DNA from: Merluccius polli
Lineage: Eukaryota; Chordata; Actinopteri; Gadiformes; Merlucciidae
Assembly: GCA_030340625.1 (NCBI GenBank)
Contig: JAOPHQ010005690.1
Coordinates: 139,501-203,500 of the forward strand
Length of the DNA stretch: 64,000 bases
Direction of reading: 5' to 3'
Each line of letters starts with the position of its first letter. The first letter of the stretch is position 1. The notes beneath the pieces are model-generated. The model ran no database searches. It was not told where the DNA came from and saw nothing but the letters and a program-made list of their open reading frames with translations. The position numbers and the translations under genes were made by a program. Shown here piece by piece: positions 36,447 to 47,000 of the stretch.

Positions 36447-37917
36447 TCAGTCATGAATATCAGCCAATTTCATTTTGCAAAGGACTTTTTTTTCTCTCTC
36501 TCCGTTGGTAATTATCTTCCCAGGGCCGGGCCGAAGGATTTGGGTTGCTCTTGCGTCTGCATCCAGAGCGCGACTTTTTCCTCTGGTGAATAATGGCTTT
36601 CTAATGGCAACATTAGCCCTCCGAATAGACAGAAGTTCTTAACGTCTGCAATGATTGAGCAATTAGAGGCGTGATGTCAGAGATCGAATGCTCCCGGGGA
36701 GAGGACAGGGGGGCGCGTGCGCGGAGGGGATTATCCAATACAACCGCAACGGATGATTTGGGTCCAGAGTGGAGCGTCTTGCAGAAAAGCACCGGTTCCC
36801 GCTAGACATGTTTTATTGACTGCGGCAGCATGGCTTGCAGATGGCGTCCGCACAGAGTCAAACATAAAAAGGGGAACAGAAACACATGAAGATGAATTAA
36901 GAGGGAGAGACGGGGAGCCACGGTGACAGACGTGTGGCGGGAGATGATGAATGTGGCGAAGGGCTTCGTCGTCGCGACGCACATCCGGAGAGAGAAGTGT
37001 TGTGATGTCGATTCAGACTGTAATGAGTTCCTGTCTTTGCTATTGGAAACTAATTTATGTGAATTAATGGATGACATTCTTCATGATAATAATGCAACAA
37101 AACAGATATAAACAGAAAATGTTGCCAGCTATTTTTCAGCGCAGACACAGGCATCAAGGTGAAACAGAAAAACTAATTATCAACAAGATGACAAATGCAT
37201 AATAGACAGAAAAATGGAATTGCGAAAATGTTAACAAGGAACTGGAATGTGGATACAAGACACAGATTCGGCGCCAGCCCCACAACTTAAAGCCCTTTTT
37301 GTGAACCCTCGTTTTCTGAAACATGAGAAGGACAGAGTAGAAACATCGGTCCCCCGGGCCTTTGATCCTCCGCCTTTTGTACTCCAGTGTTTATTGATCA
37401 CTTATATGTACCTGTGGCGTCTCTTACGCCTGCGCCGCTACATTCACATATTCTCCAGCAGCACACCAAGCTACATGGTTTGATCACTGTATGGCCGCTC
37501 TGGCCTGTGATATTGACATAGCTCCGGCTACAGAGGGAGAAAACAGAAAAATGTAAGGGGGCTGTCGGGAGGATCAATGAATTATTAATGCCTCGCCTCG
37601 GCCGCTCTGTTGCCAATGTGTCATGTTGATGGCAACGCCGCGTAACAATTCCTGCTTCATGCAGCAACATGCTTCCTCCGAGGCATCGGCACACGTGCTC
37701 TCCCCCTCTGTCGTCTCCCTGTCTGTCGTCCCTGTTTGTGTTTCTTGTTCTTTATATTTGATTGTATTAATGTCTTTCTCTCTCTCTGTGCCTCTCTCGC
37801 TCTCTCTGTCTTACTTTCTCTGGGTTATTGTGGAATAGAGTGATTTTTAGTTTGCAGTTAATAGCACTGCTCTTGTTGTGTGGCTGTTGTTTTAAACAAG
37901 GTTTAGGTTTGGTTACA
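36447..37917. promoter_or_regulatory. Candidate conserved non-coding cluster
   Basis: Mostly repeat-free. The stretches 36560-36690, 36775-36990 and 37530-37690 read like constrained non-coding DNA (for example gcaatgattgagcaattaga and ggatcaatgaattattaatg). Split RFX half-sites gttgcc...ggcaac lie at 37610-37636. Open frames lack splice-site and codon logic. Confidence 0.3.
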
Positions 37918-37960
37918 CATACACACACAGACACACACACAGACACACACACACACACAC
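37918..37960. repeat. (CA)n microsatellite
   Basis: CA with CAGA interruptions. Confidence 0.95.
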
Positions 37961-38459
37961 CAATACCAGCTATTCATCGGATGATTTGACTTCCATCCAA
38001 CACGGTGACAGAACTCAATGTTTGAATAAAGGAGATTAATACAACCGCCGGAATTAGCAGCAACAATAAATGTTATGCTTTGCTTTTGGACAAAAGACAC
38101 TTTCATATTTGGCTCTGTTGCATTAACCCCACAGATCTCACATAAATAGATGAAGTAAGGCTCTGTGTAATGTATAGATGTCCTGTGTGTATCTCCCTTG
38201 CCCCCCCCCCCCCCACCCTGTAAATCTGGACGAGGGGGATTGAGAACAAAGAGGAGGGTCCTGGTGAGTGATTTAGTGATATGAGTTATGGGTGAGGTGA
38301 CCTCCCGCGGGGGAGGCCTACTGTGGGGAGGTACCTGCAGGGAGAACATTAAGGGCGTGGGTGGTGTAACACGCCAGATGAGACGCCTAGCAGGATGCAC
38401 AAGCCTGTGGTCAGAAGACCACAGATCAGTCAACTGAGTTTCTGCAATCGCATGAATAT

Positions 38460-38460
<1 letters not shown>
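37961..38460. other. Unassigned DNA with a C run
   Basis: C run at about 38201-38213. No other features. Confidence 0.4.
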
Positions 38461-38494
<34 letters not shown>

Positions 38495-38885
38495 CATGTA
38501 TGGGGGGGATGTGTGTGTGTGTGTGTGTGCGCACACGTGTGTCGGGGTCGTAATCATAATGTGACAGGGAGTAGATGATGAATAATTCATACAGTCTCTC
38601 TCTCACCCTGATCTCCTTCATTCCCCACTGAAACGCTTCTCTTGAGTGCATCTGCGTGTGTGTGTGTGTGTGTGAATGTGTGTGTGTGTGTGTGAGAATG
38701 TGTGTGTATGAGAATGTGTGCGGGTGAATGTGTCTGTGTGTGCATGTGTCTGTGTGTCTGTGACTGTGTGTGTGTGTGTGTTTGTGACTGTCTGTGTATG
38801 TGTCTGCATGTACTGTATATGTGTGTGTGTGTGTTTGTGTGTGTGGGGGGGGGGGGGTTAGTGTATGTGTGTGTGTGTGTGTGCT
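38461..38885. repeat. (TG)n-rich region with G run
   Basis: Two TG-rich blocks (38461-38540 and 38655-38885) separated by about 110 bp of unique DNA. The second carries many TCTG/AATG interruptions and a 13-nt G run at about 38845-38857. Confidence 0.9.
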
Positions 38886-40005
38886 TGGAGGTCGTGTTTT
38901 GGCTGGCCGTCTGTCTGTGTCCGCCCGAGTGACTGACATTTCAATCTCTCGCCATGAAACCATACAAAATCGCGCACCATTACAATCCCCATTCAACACC
39001 CACAAGCGTAATTAAAGACATGAGTCATGAGAATAGCGTCGGCGTGTTAACCAGCGCCGTAACCCGGTGTTGTGTCTATCGCCTCTGAGAGAGACGCTCC
39101 AGTGCCGAGAATAGCTCATCAAGAAGCATTGACGAGACAAAGCTTTGTGTACCGAAGACGATAGTGAGTAATTTTAGTCTTTCAGCCATTACTGATGACC
39201 ATCGAAATCTTTCATGAAATTCAAAGGGTTGAGCGCTGAAATGCGTGTAGTACAATTAACCCGATGCGACGGTGATTAATGTTAATCCTGTGGCCCAGAG
39301 GCTGCAAGGTCTTCTTGTGTGGGACCAAAGGATATCTCGATAATCACCACTTACATCACTTACAACATGTTAAAAAAATAAATAGGTGGATTGTAAGAAG
39401 TTTTCCGCCAAAAGACATGCATGTTCGATTCAAGAACTGTACAAATGATATGAATCATTTCAGGGCTTCCTTTTCTTTTTTGTAATGAACTAATTAAATG
39501 TGAGATTTTTAATTTACTAGCAGTATAGTGTCAGCCGTATAACGGCAAACGACTCTTCGGCGGCGGTTGTGTCTCGGTCAACTTAAGCCGAGCGATCAAA
39601 CCAGGCGAACCTCTGCTTCAGCCACCGTCGCCCGTTCTTAATTGATCATTAATTTTTCTAATTGTGAAGTCGAATGGGATTGATTTGGTTTTTTAACTGC
39701 CCCCTCTCGGGTCTTCATGAGACGGTCTGTAGACCTAATCAGTCCTCATTCATCCCCGTGGGTTTAAGTGTAATTTGATGTTTGAATCGGGCTTCCAGCC
39801 GTAGCGCGGCGAAGGTCGACGATGAGGTAATTAACGGGGAAGTTTGATGCTGTGGGGCCCATGTGTTAATTTGTGCTCCTTCACTTGGCTGGTCCCTCGC
39901 TCCTATCTCCCTGCACCCTGGAAACTAAGTAAACAAAAGGAGGTGACTATTGCACCACAACAGTTATCTTCTCACCCAAATTTCTCATTTTAATCTTTTT
40001 CTTTC
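38886..40005. promoter_or_regulatory. Candidate conserved non-coding cluster
   Basis: About 1.1 kb without simple repeats. The stretches 39120-39300 and 39560-39890 contain attgatcattaatttttcta and gaggtaattaacggggaagt words typical of homeodomain-rich enhancers, with CpGs retained near 39540-39640. Function is inferred from texture only. Confidence 0.3.
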
Positions 40006-40007
40006 GA

Positions 40008-40168
40008 TAGACGCTTTCAGCCAAAACAACTCACGTATTTGCGATGAGGGAAGCAGGTAGGGGTTTTTTGCGTCTTGCTTGCTCTTGCTAGCTGCAGACA
40101 TTGGGGATTGAACGCAGTAACTTTTTACTGTGAATCAAACACCATAGCTGCTACACCGCCGTGCTCCC
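40008..40168 (-). mobile_element. tRNA-derived SINE fragment
   Basis: On the minus strand, ggtgtagcagctatggtgtt (A-box) and gcgttcaatccccaatgtct (B-box), then a body matching the 46878 copy with the tagacgctttcagccaaaac region. Confidence 0.6.
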
Positions 40169-40282
40169 TAATAGGATGGACTTAAAACGTATATTAAGAC
40201 AAAGCTCGAAGCATAAAATAATAATCCCATTAAACAAAAGAAGGATGTTTGAAAGTATGCAAAGGTGCACTGGGGTTTTTAC

Positions 40283-40296
40283 TGTTGCCATGGCAA
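40283..40296. promoter_or_regulatory. Perfect palindromic RFX X-box
   Basis: GTTGCCATGGCAAC is an exact 14-bp palindrome and matches the RFX X-box consensus (two GTTGCC half-sites with a 2-bp spacer). RFX factors control ciliary genes and others. A motif this exact is uncommon by chance in 64 kb, but a single site does not prove a regulatory element. Confidence 0.6.
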
Positions 40297-41668
40297 CGCA
40301 GTCCATGTCACACGCATGTAACAGTAAAACTACAGATAATTACTAATATTCACCCGACACAATGAAACAGGCTACCTGATTAGAGCCCCATAATCATAAA
40401 CCCACTTGTGTTTCAAGGATGGAGTTCGCTGAAAAATGGCACTGAATCTTTGAAGTTCGAACATGATTCAAAACCCGCTGTGAAGTTTCAGCTCTTCAAA
40501 TGAGTCAGTGGAGTTTTTTTTCAAGGGAGTCGATTTAGAGAAATGCGCTAAGCAATCTGCTCTGTCTACAAATCACCTTAATGGACCAAAAGGACATGAC
40601 TAATTGTTTCGAGATAGTTTTGCGCTAAACTGCTTACACTGGAAAACGAGAAAGAAGAAACAGACTCGAGTCGAGACAGATGGGATTTCTACACTGAACG
40701 TTGGACTTATTGACACTAGATGGGTATTGTACAAGTCAAATATTGTACGAGTCCAACAAATTGGGGCGGTGTGGAGGAATATTTCCTCTCCACACCCCAC
40801 GCCCATTAAATGGCCAGTTCGTCTAACTCATCGATGCGGTGTGCGCCGGTGACGATCGAACACAACTAATCAATGGAGCCGCGCGATTGGCCCCGCGCAC
40901 GTGATGTCACAGGTTTGGGACATGTCCGGGGTGAGGGTTGATTAAAACCCAGATCCAGGTGTGTGTGACTGTGAAAGCGGAAAGTCACTCAGGGTGAGAG
41001 ACTGGGAGGAGAGAGAGACACAATGATGAGATGCAGCCAGGCAGTCACAGTGTGTGTGGAATACGTAAACACCTTTATAAATACCTGGTCAACCGCTGTG
41101 GACCCCCATGCAGGGGTAAGCCAAGGCTATCGACGCTAGGCTAACCATGGAGAGACAGGTCTGGGGATGGATAAGTTGTGGAAAGAGATCCTGTATTTAG
41201 TAAAAGTTAGTTCAGAAAACTGTCTGATGGTGAAACTAGAGCCTCAATTGACCTTAATTCAAAATTAGACAATACACAATTTCTAAAGTAAAAGTAGTTG
41301 TTTGCCTTAATGCCCTTTTGATGAGAAGAAACAATAAAAACATTTTTTAAAAAGTGACACTATATACATCACTATCAAGTATATCGCTTGTGTGACAAAA
41401 AACATCCTGAATAAAAAATAACCTCATGATTAAGATAAGTAAGTATATATCCGTTTTGAAATGCAGTGGAGAAAAGGTAAAATAAAAACAAGCACTTTCC
41501 CTTCTGGACAACAGCAAGGTAAGTATAGCTACCATTCCAGAAATAACAGAATAATTGTAATACGCTGCTTAACCTCTTATAAACCCCATCCATTGTTCAC
41601 AAAGAGATGTTTTGACAAGCCGGCAAGTCACACAGCAAACAACCACCACATTAACCACAGGATTACAA
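40297..41668. other. Unassigned non-coding DNA
   Basis: No coding or transposon signal. The stretch 40850-41000 (gcgcacgtgatgtcacaggt, with a CACGTG E-box and a TGATGTCA CRE-like site) could be regulatory. Confidence 0.35.
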
Positions 41669-42034
41669 GTGTGTGTGTGTGTACGTGTGCATTTCTCAGT
41701 GTGTGTGTGTGTGTGTGTGTGTTTGTCTGATTGTGTGTGTGTGTGTGTGTGTGTGCACAAACACGTGTGTGCGTGTACACGTGAATGTGTCTCAGTGTGT
41801 GTGTTTGTGTGTCTGATTGTGTTTGTGTGTGTTTGTGTGTCTAATTGTGTGTGTGTGCACAAACACATGTGTGTGCATGTGCATGTGTATGTGTCTCAGT
41901 GTGTGTGTGTGTGTCTCAGTGTGTGTGTGTGTGTGTGTGTGTCTCAGTGTGTGTGTGTGTGTTTGTGTGTCTGATTCTGTGTGTGTGTGTGTGTGCACAA
42001 ACACATGTGTGTGCGTGTACACGTGTATGTGTCT

Positions 42035-42078
<44 letters not shown>

Positions 42079-42080
42079 CT

Positions 42081-42120
<40 letters not shown>

Positions 42121-42122
42121 CT

Positions 42123-42161
<39 letters not shown>

Positions 42162-42174
42162 TGTGTGAGTGTGG
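41669..42174. repeat. (TG)n tract with higher-order repeats
   Basis: About 500 bp of TG-rich DNA. The block gtgcacaaacacatgtgtgt followed by g(c/t)gtgtacacgtgtatgtgtctcag recurs at about 41752, 41857 and 41992. The word gtctcagtgtgtg recurs many more times. The period is irregular, at about 105-135 bp. Alternating purine-pyrimidine DNA of this length is Z-DNA-prone. Cys/Val open frames here are artefacts. Confidence 0.9.
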
Positions 42175-42477
42175 GTTAGCAGCGAGCTGGCACTGTATCC
42201 AGCCCTTGTCTATAGGTAGCAGAAGGTTAGGGCCTCCCCGGGCTCTGGTGGACTATAGCGTAGGATAGGATCAAAACAAACAATCGCGCAGCTGGCCAGG
42301 AAGACTGCGGCACCCTGCTGTTCCAGGCTGATAAGGCGGCCAGTCTGCACAGGGAACAACACCAGTTAGGGCATCCATCATGCTGGATGTCAGTGGACCA
42401 TGCCGCTATAGTGATAATGTTCACACAGCTTTCATGAACATACCACTTCTGGAGCATAAATCTAGATTGGACACTAT
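42175..42477. other. Unassigned non-coding DNA
   Basis: No recognisable features. Confidence 0.4.
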
Positions 42478-42508
42478 GGTTTATATATATATATATATAT
42501 ATATATAC

Positions 42509-42578
<70 letters not shown>

Positions 42579-42600
42579 TATACAGTATATATATATATAT
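42478..42600. repeat. (TA)n microsatellite
   Basis: About 120 bp of TA with acctg and cagtatacag interruptions. It is self-complementary. Confidence 0.95.
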
Positions 42601-43540
42601 AGCAGCTAATCCTGAAAGTTAACTTTGGCCAATACTAAGGATCACTCTCATGTACTATAGTTGAGTCCATGTTGTTTATGTATTGAATGATCTTTGCTGT
42701 AGAACTCCCACTCTTTATTTTCTGTTCATGGAAGGGCTTTTATTTTGAAGGGGATTGTTTACCGGGAAGAGGTTATAATAGTTTGAGCCTAAAAAAAAAA
42801 ATGACGCAAAACTACATGTTACAAAATATATATAGCATATTTCACATTCAGAAATGTGGATTTATGGGTTTCACCATCTTTCTGATTAAATGGCCCGTTC
42901 ATTTGCGGCAAGAAAAATAATGACCCAATTACCATAGCTATAAATATGTATCGATGGGGACAGTGTAGGCACCTCAGACCTGACCCTTTTCTGACAGGGA
43001 ACAGATACACAGCGATGCCAAGACCTTTCAGGAAATTGGGGAGTTATTCTGGAAAGAGCCGGGATTTTATTACATTTTGACATTCATCAATGTTGGCAGG
43101 CCGGTTGATTATTTTCCCACTGGCTGCGAAATTAGATAAATGCTGCAATCTGTTCTGAACACGGCTAGCCTAAATCCGTATATAGCCGTATATCACAAAA
43201 ATGTTGTGGCCAATAGCGCTGACGGGCTAAACTAATTGGTCTAGCATCGAGTTGAGCACTTGTGGGCCTATCCATAGTGGCATGGGGACGAAATATTATG
43301 CCTGCATTGACACATGTCACAAACCTCCCCAAAAAATGCCCTCCAGCTTAAATATGAATTATTAATGGAAGCATGTATAAAGAGAGAGACCAAAAAAATG
43401 ACATTCCTTTTGTGACGGATATTACTGGTATTACCAGAGCAGCAGGTGATGCGTTTCTACATCTTCTAACCTAATTATACTGCGTACTGCGGTGCAGTGG
43501 GCCTAATCACCACTAGCTACTCCAGAAAGCTTTTATGGAA
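42601..43540. promoter_or_regulatory. Unassigned DNA, part possibly conserved non-coding
   Basis: The stretch 42890-43160 (taatgacccaattaccatag, gcgaaattagataaatgctg) is repeat-free with homeodomain-type cores. No exon signals. Confidence 0.25.
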
Positions 43541-43544
43541 TGGA

Positions 43545-43588
43545 AACACACACACACGCGCACACACACACAGACACACACACATGCA

Positions 43589-43630
<42 letters not shown>

Positions 43631-43793
43631 TGCACACGCACACACGCGCACACACACAGACACAGACACACACACACACATGCACGCGCACACACATGCA
43701 CGCGCGCACACACACACACACACACGCACACACATGCACGCACACACACACACACACACACGCACACACATGCACGCACACACGGACACATTT
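43545..43793. repeat. (CA)n-rich tract with CG/TG interruptions
   Basis: About 250 bp of CA with regular cgc, tgc and gac interruptions. The block acacatgcacgc recurs. Confidence 0.95.
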
Positions 43794-43959
43794 CCTGTAT
43801 TTTTTATCAGGGGCTCTAGCACTTATGTCAAATAAGTAATAAAAAAATAAAAACACTCAAGTTGTTGCCAGGTCTTCCTGTCATTCATTTGTTTTCAGAG
43901 CCATCGTCGACGCAACGACCGGGTTGAAAGGTGAAAGGCGGACAGAACAGAAGACACAC

Positions 43960-44457
43960 AATTTGGCTCATTTCCACCAAACACTTTCGGTATTACACCC
44001 TTGAAACCGTCACCAAGCCCATGCCGACCTGTACCTAAGGTTTTGCGTTTTCCACCGCAAACAACCACCCTAAAATGTAGGCGGGGTTCATAGCCGCGTA
44101 ACTATGGTGACACCATATTCAACAGTAAACACGGGAACACAACAACCCAGTGGAGGACATCGAACGTTTCGCTCCCTTCCTTCTCGGTATGTGGATGTTT
44201 ATTACAACAAGGAGACCGGCTCTGTTTCATAAAAAGGCTGAAGGCAGCGACGCGAAATAACTGCCCAAATAAACAGGAGAGTTTGGGTAATGCTACTTCA
44301 GAGCACGCGGACGAGGAAATGAAATAAAATAAATACATTTAAAAAAATAAACAACATGAAATACGCAAACGCAAAAAAATAACCCGTTCCGATGCGCAAC
44401 GAACTGAACTGAACTGAACTGAACTGAACCTGACCGCTCGGTGGAAACGAGGCTATA
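43960..44457. mobile_element. DNA transposon with CTCATTTCCACC-type ends
   Basis: The left end ttggctcatttccacc and the right end (reverse complement tagcctcgtttccaccg) are imperfect inverted termini resembling a fish DNA-transposon family whose ends read ...TTTTCCACCG. The interior repeats the theme (cgttttccaccgc, gaactgaactgaact). The right part of its interior is one arm of the larger palindrome at 44191-45735. No target duplication was resolved. Confidence 0.5.
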
Positions 44458-44488
44458 AACACGGCTCTCTCTGGGGGTCATTTTCACA

Positions 44489-45490
44489 GACAGTTTGTGT
44501 GCATCAGACAGTTTGTGCGCATCACAGACAGTTTGTGTGCAGCACAGACAGTTTGTGTGCATCACAGACAGTTTGTGCACATCACAGACAGTTTGTGTGC
44601 ATCACAGACAGTTTGTGTGCATCACAGACAGTTTGTGTGCAGCACAGACAGTTTGTGCGCATCACAGACAGGTTGTGTGCAGCACAGACTGTTTGTGTGC
44701 ATCACAGACCGTTTGTGTGCATCACAGACAGTTTGTGTGCAGCACAGACAGTTTGTGCGCATCACAGACAGGTTGTGTGCAGCACAGACAGTTTGTGTGC
44801 AGCACAGACAGTTTGTGTGCATCACAGACAGTTTGTGCGCATCACAGACAGTTTGTGTGCATCACAGACAGTTTGTGTGCAGCACAGACAGTTTGTGCGC
44901 ATCACAGACAGGTTGTGTGCAGCACAGACTGTTTGTGTGCATCACAGACAGTTTGTGTGCATCACAGACAGTTTGTGTGCATCACAGACAGTTTGTGCGC
45001 ATCACAGACAGGTTGTGTGCAGCACAGACTGTTTGTGTGCATCACAGACAGTTTGTGTGCATCACAGACAGTTTGTGTGCAGCACAGACAGTTTGTGCGC
45101 ATCACAGACAGTTTGTGTGCATCACAGACAGTTTGTGCGCATCACAGACAGTTTGTGCGCATCACAGACAGTTTGGCGCATCACAGACAGTTTGGCGCAG
45201 CACAGACAGTTTGTGTGCAGCACAGCCAGTTTGTGTGCAGCACAGACAGTTTGTGTGCATCACAGACAGTTTGTGTGCAGCACAGACAGTTTGTGTGCAG
45301 CACAGACAGTTTGTGTGCAGCACAGTTTGTGTGCAGCACAGTTTGTGTGCAGCACAGACAGTTTGTGTGCAGCACAGACAGTTTGTGTGCAGCACAGACA
45401 GTTTGTGTGCAGCACAGTTTGTGCGCGTCACAGACAGTTTGTGCGCGTCACAGACAGTTTGTGCGCATCACAGACAGTTTGGCGCAGCAC
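44489..45490. repeat. 20-bp minisatellite, ~50 copies
   Basis: Head-to-tail copies of cacagacagtttgtgtgcat, with recurring variants gcgcat, gcagcac, caggttg and cagactg. Blocks of variants repeat: the 60 bp at 44641-44700 is identical to 44881-44940, 240 bp (12 units) away. Near 45320-45420 several units are shortened to cacagtttgtgtgcag. The 20-bp period is not divisible by three and the forward unit has no stop in any frame, so all three plus frames stay open for 346 to 400 codons. These Cys/His/Gln-rich frames are artefacts. Confidence 0.95.
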
Positions 45491-45534
45491 GGTACATGTG
45501 TACAGTACGTGCTGCTGTACTGTACACATGTACC
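45491..45534. other. Perfect 18-bp hairpin at the array end
   Basis: ggtacatgtgtacagtac and its exact reverse complement gtactgtacacatgtacc flank the loop gtgctgct. It sits exactly between the last minisatellite unit and the right inverted arm. Confidence 0.95.
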
Positions 45535-45735
45535 GCTGAACTTTCGTATTTTTTGCGTTTGCGTATTTCACGTTGTTTATTTTTTAACATTTATTTATTT
45601 TATTTAATTTCCTCGTCCGCCCGCTCTGAAGTAGCATTTCCCAAACTCTCTCTGTTTATTTGGGCGGTATTTTGCGTTGCTGCCTGCAGCCTTTTATGAA
45701 ACAAAGCTCGTCTCCTCGGTGTAATAAACATCCAC

Positions 45736-46877
45736 ACACACCACAGAGGAAGGACATCAACCAGGGGAACCTGCACACAGCAGTGCGGCACCGCGTGATC
45801 AAATGTGTAAAATGTGGGGAAATCAATGACTACACAATATATGCAAATGCCTTATGGCCCATCATGGCTTTTCCTTTTCGTGTCTTTTCCTCGGCCCACA
45901 CCAAAGTCGATTCCGCTCTCCCACCGTCGATACCTTTGTTAAAGTGGAAAAGCCCGGTTTATTGGCTCATATGGTGGTTCATGTCGAAAACCTTGTTTGT
46001 TTGTTGGCTTTTACAGGTGATTATTTTTAGCATGATGCTCTGATCTATACTTGGCGTTGGCGTTGTTCGTCCTATAGAGCGCTATAGTGGACTGCATGCG
46101 GCCCTCCTGATAACAAACAGTCCTGCTGAAAGAGCACCACTTGCCCCAGATTTGGGTCAGAGTGGGATGAGTGGAATCTCTCTGGAAGGGGAAAAAAAGG
46201 TAGGATGGACTTTCTTAGAGGAAGAGCTTTTCTCCTTACTGTCTGCAGCTGTCTAGCAACCGCCCCTCCCACCCCCACACACACACTCACCTACTGCCAC
46301 CCCGCTCTCTCCTCTCTTTCTGGCAGGAGGTTTAAAATTAAGAGGCTTTTTAAACCAAAATCACACACACACACACACATACATACACCGTGCCAGTACT
46401 GCTCCAATCCCCATTCTCCATTTGTGAGCGGACTCAGTTCTGCTTTTATTTATCTTTCATAAAAAAAAAAAAGTTATTTTAAATGTGTCTCTCCCTTTAC
46501 ATCTCAATCATGTATGAATATTAACGATGCTCCTCGGACATTTTACACGTTTTATGTTCTCGTAATTAGAAGCCTTATTTATTATTTGGCCATTACAAGG
46601 TCTGTGATTTTGTGTATTGTGCAATGACTTAATGACGCCCCAGGCCACTGTCCTTCTGCGTGCGTGCATGCGTGTGTGCAAGTGTGTGTGTGTGTGTGTG
46701 TTTGCAGACCAAGACCCTGTCTTAAGTATCTTGTAGGATACTTCTGCTCCCCTGGAGGTATGGGCCAGGTGTCTGTGCTGGCGCTAGCACTCGTGTTTAT
46801 GGTTCTAGGCACAGAATTTTACTGATTTGCTTACAGCTGTGCCCCAATGCCATCAACAGCCAACTTCCTCCTATTTA
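45736..46877. other. Unassigned DNA with short CA/GT runs
   Basis: CA at about 46363-46380 and GT at about 46681-46702. An octamer-like atatgcaaatgcc lies at 45838-45850. Nothing else recognised. Confidence 0.4.
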
Positions 46878-47000
46878 CAATTCAGCGGATGCTTTCATCC
46901 CAAGTAACTTACATTGAATTTGTAGATATTGGTTGTTGGTTAGGGCATCTCCTCAAGGATGCCTACAGGTAGACCGGACATTGGGGATTGAACCCCATAG
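46878..47000 (-). mobile_element. tRNA-derived SINE fragment
   Basis: ttcagcggatgctttcatcc, caagtaacttacattg, ctcctcaaggatgcctacag and cattggggattgaaccccat (B-box on the minus strand) follow in the order of the other copies. It is truncated just past the B-box. Confidence 0.6.

Larger units (their letters stand above)
44191..45735. mobile_element. Long inverted repeat enclosing a 20-bp minisatellite
   Basis: The segment 44191-44380 (gtggatgtttattacaacaa ... gcaaacgcaaaaaaat) recurs as a reverse complement at 45547-45735 with about 85-90% identity, counting small gaps. Weaker similarity extends outward to about 44140 and 45780. Between the arms lie the right end of the 43960 element, a ~1-kb tandem array and a perfect hairpin. 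The right arm therefore looks like an inverted copy of part of the left element, with the array grown between them. Confidence 0.8.

Noticed and set aside
44489..45490. Regular 20-bp array that superficially looks like a CRISPR or a repeat-protein gene
   Set aside because: There are no unique spacers; units are contiguous and variants are shared between units. The open frames follow from the stop-free unit, and no start context, splice sites or flanking gene exist.
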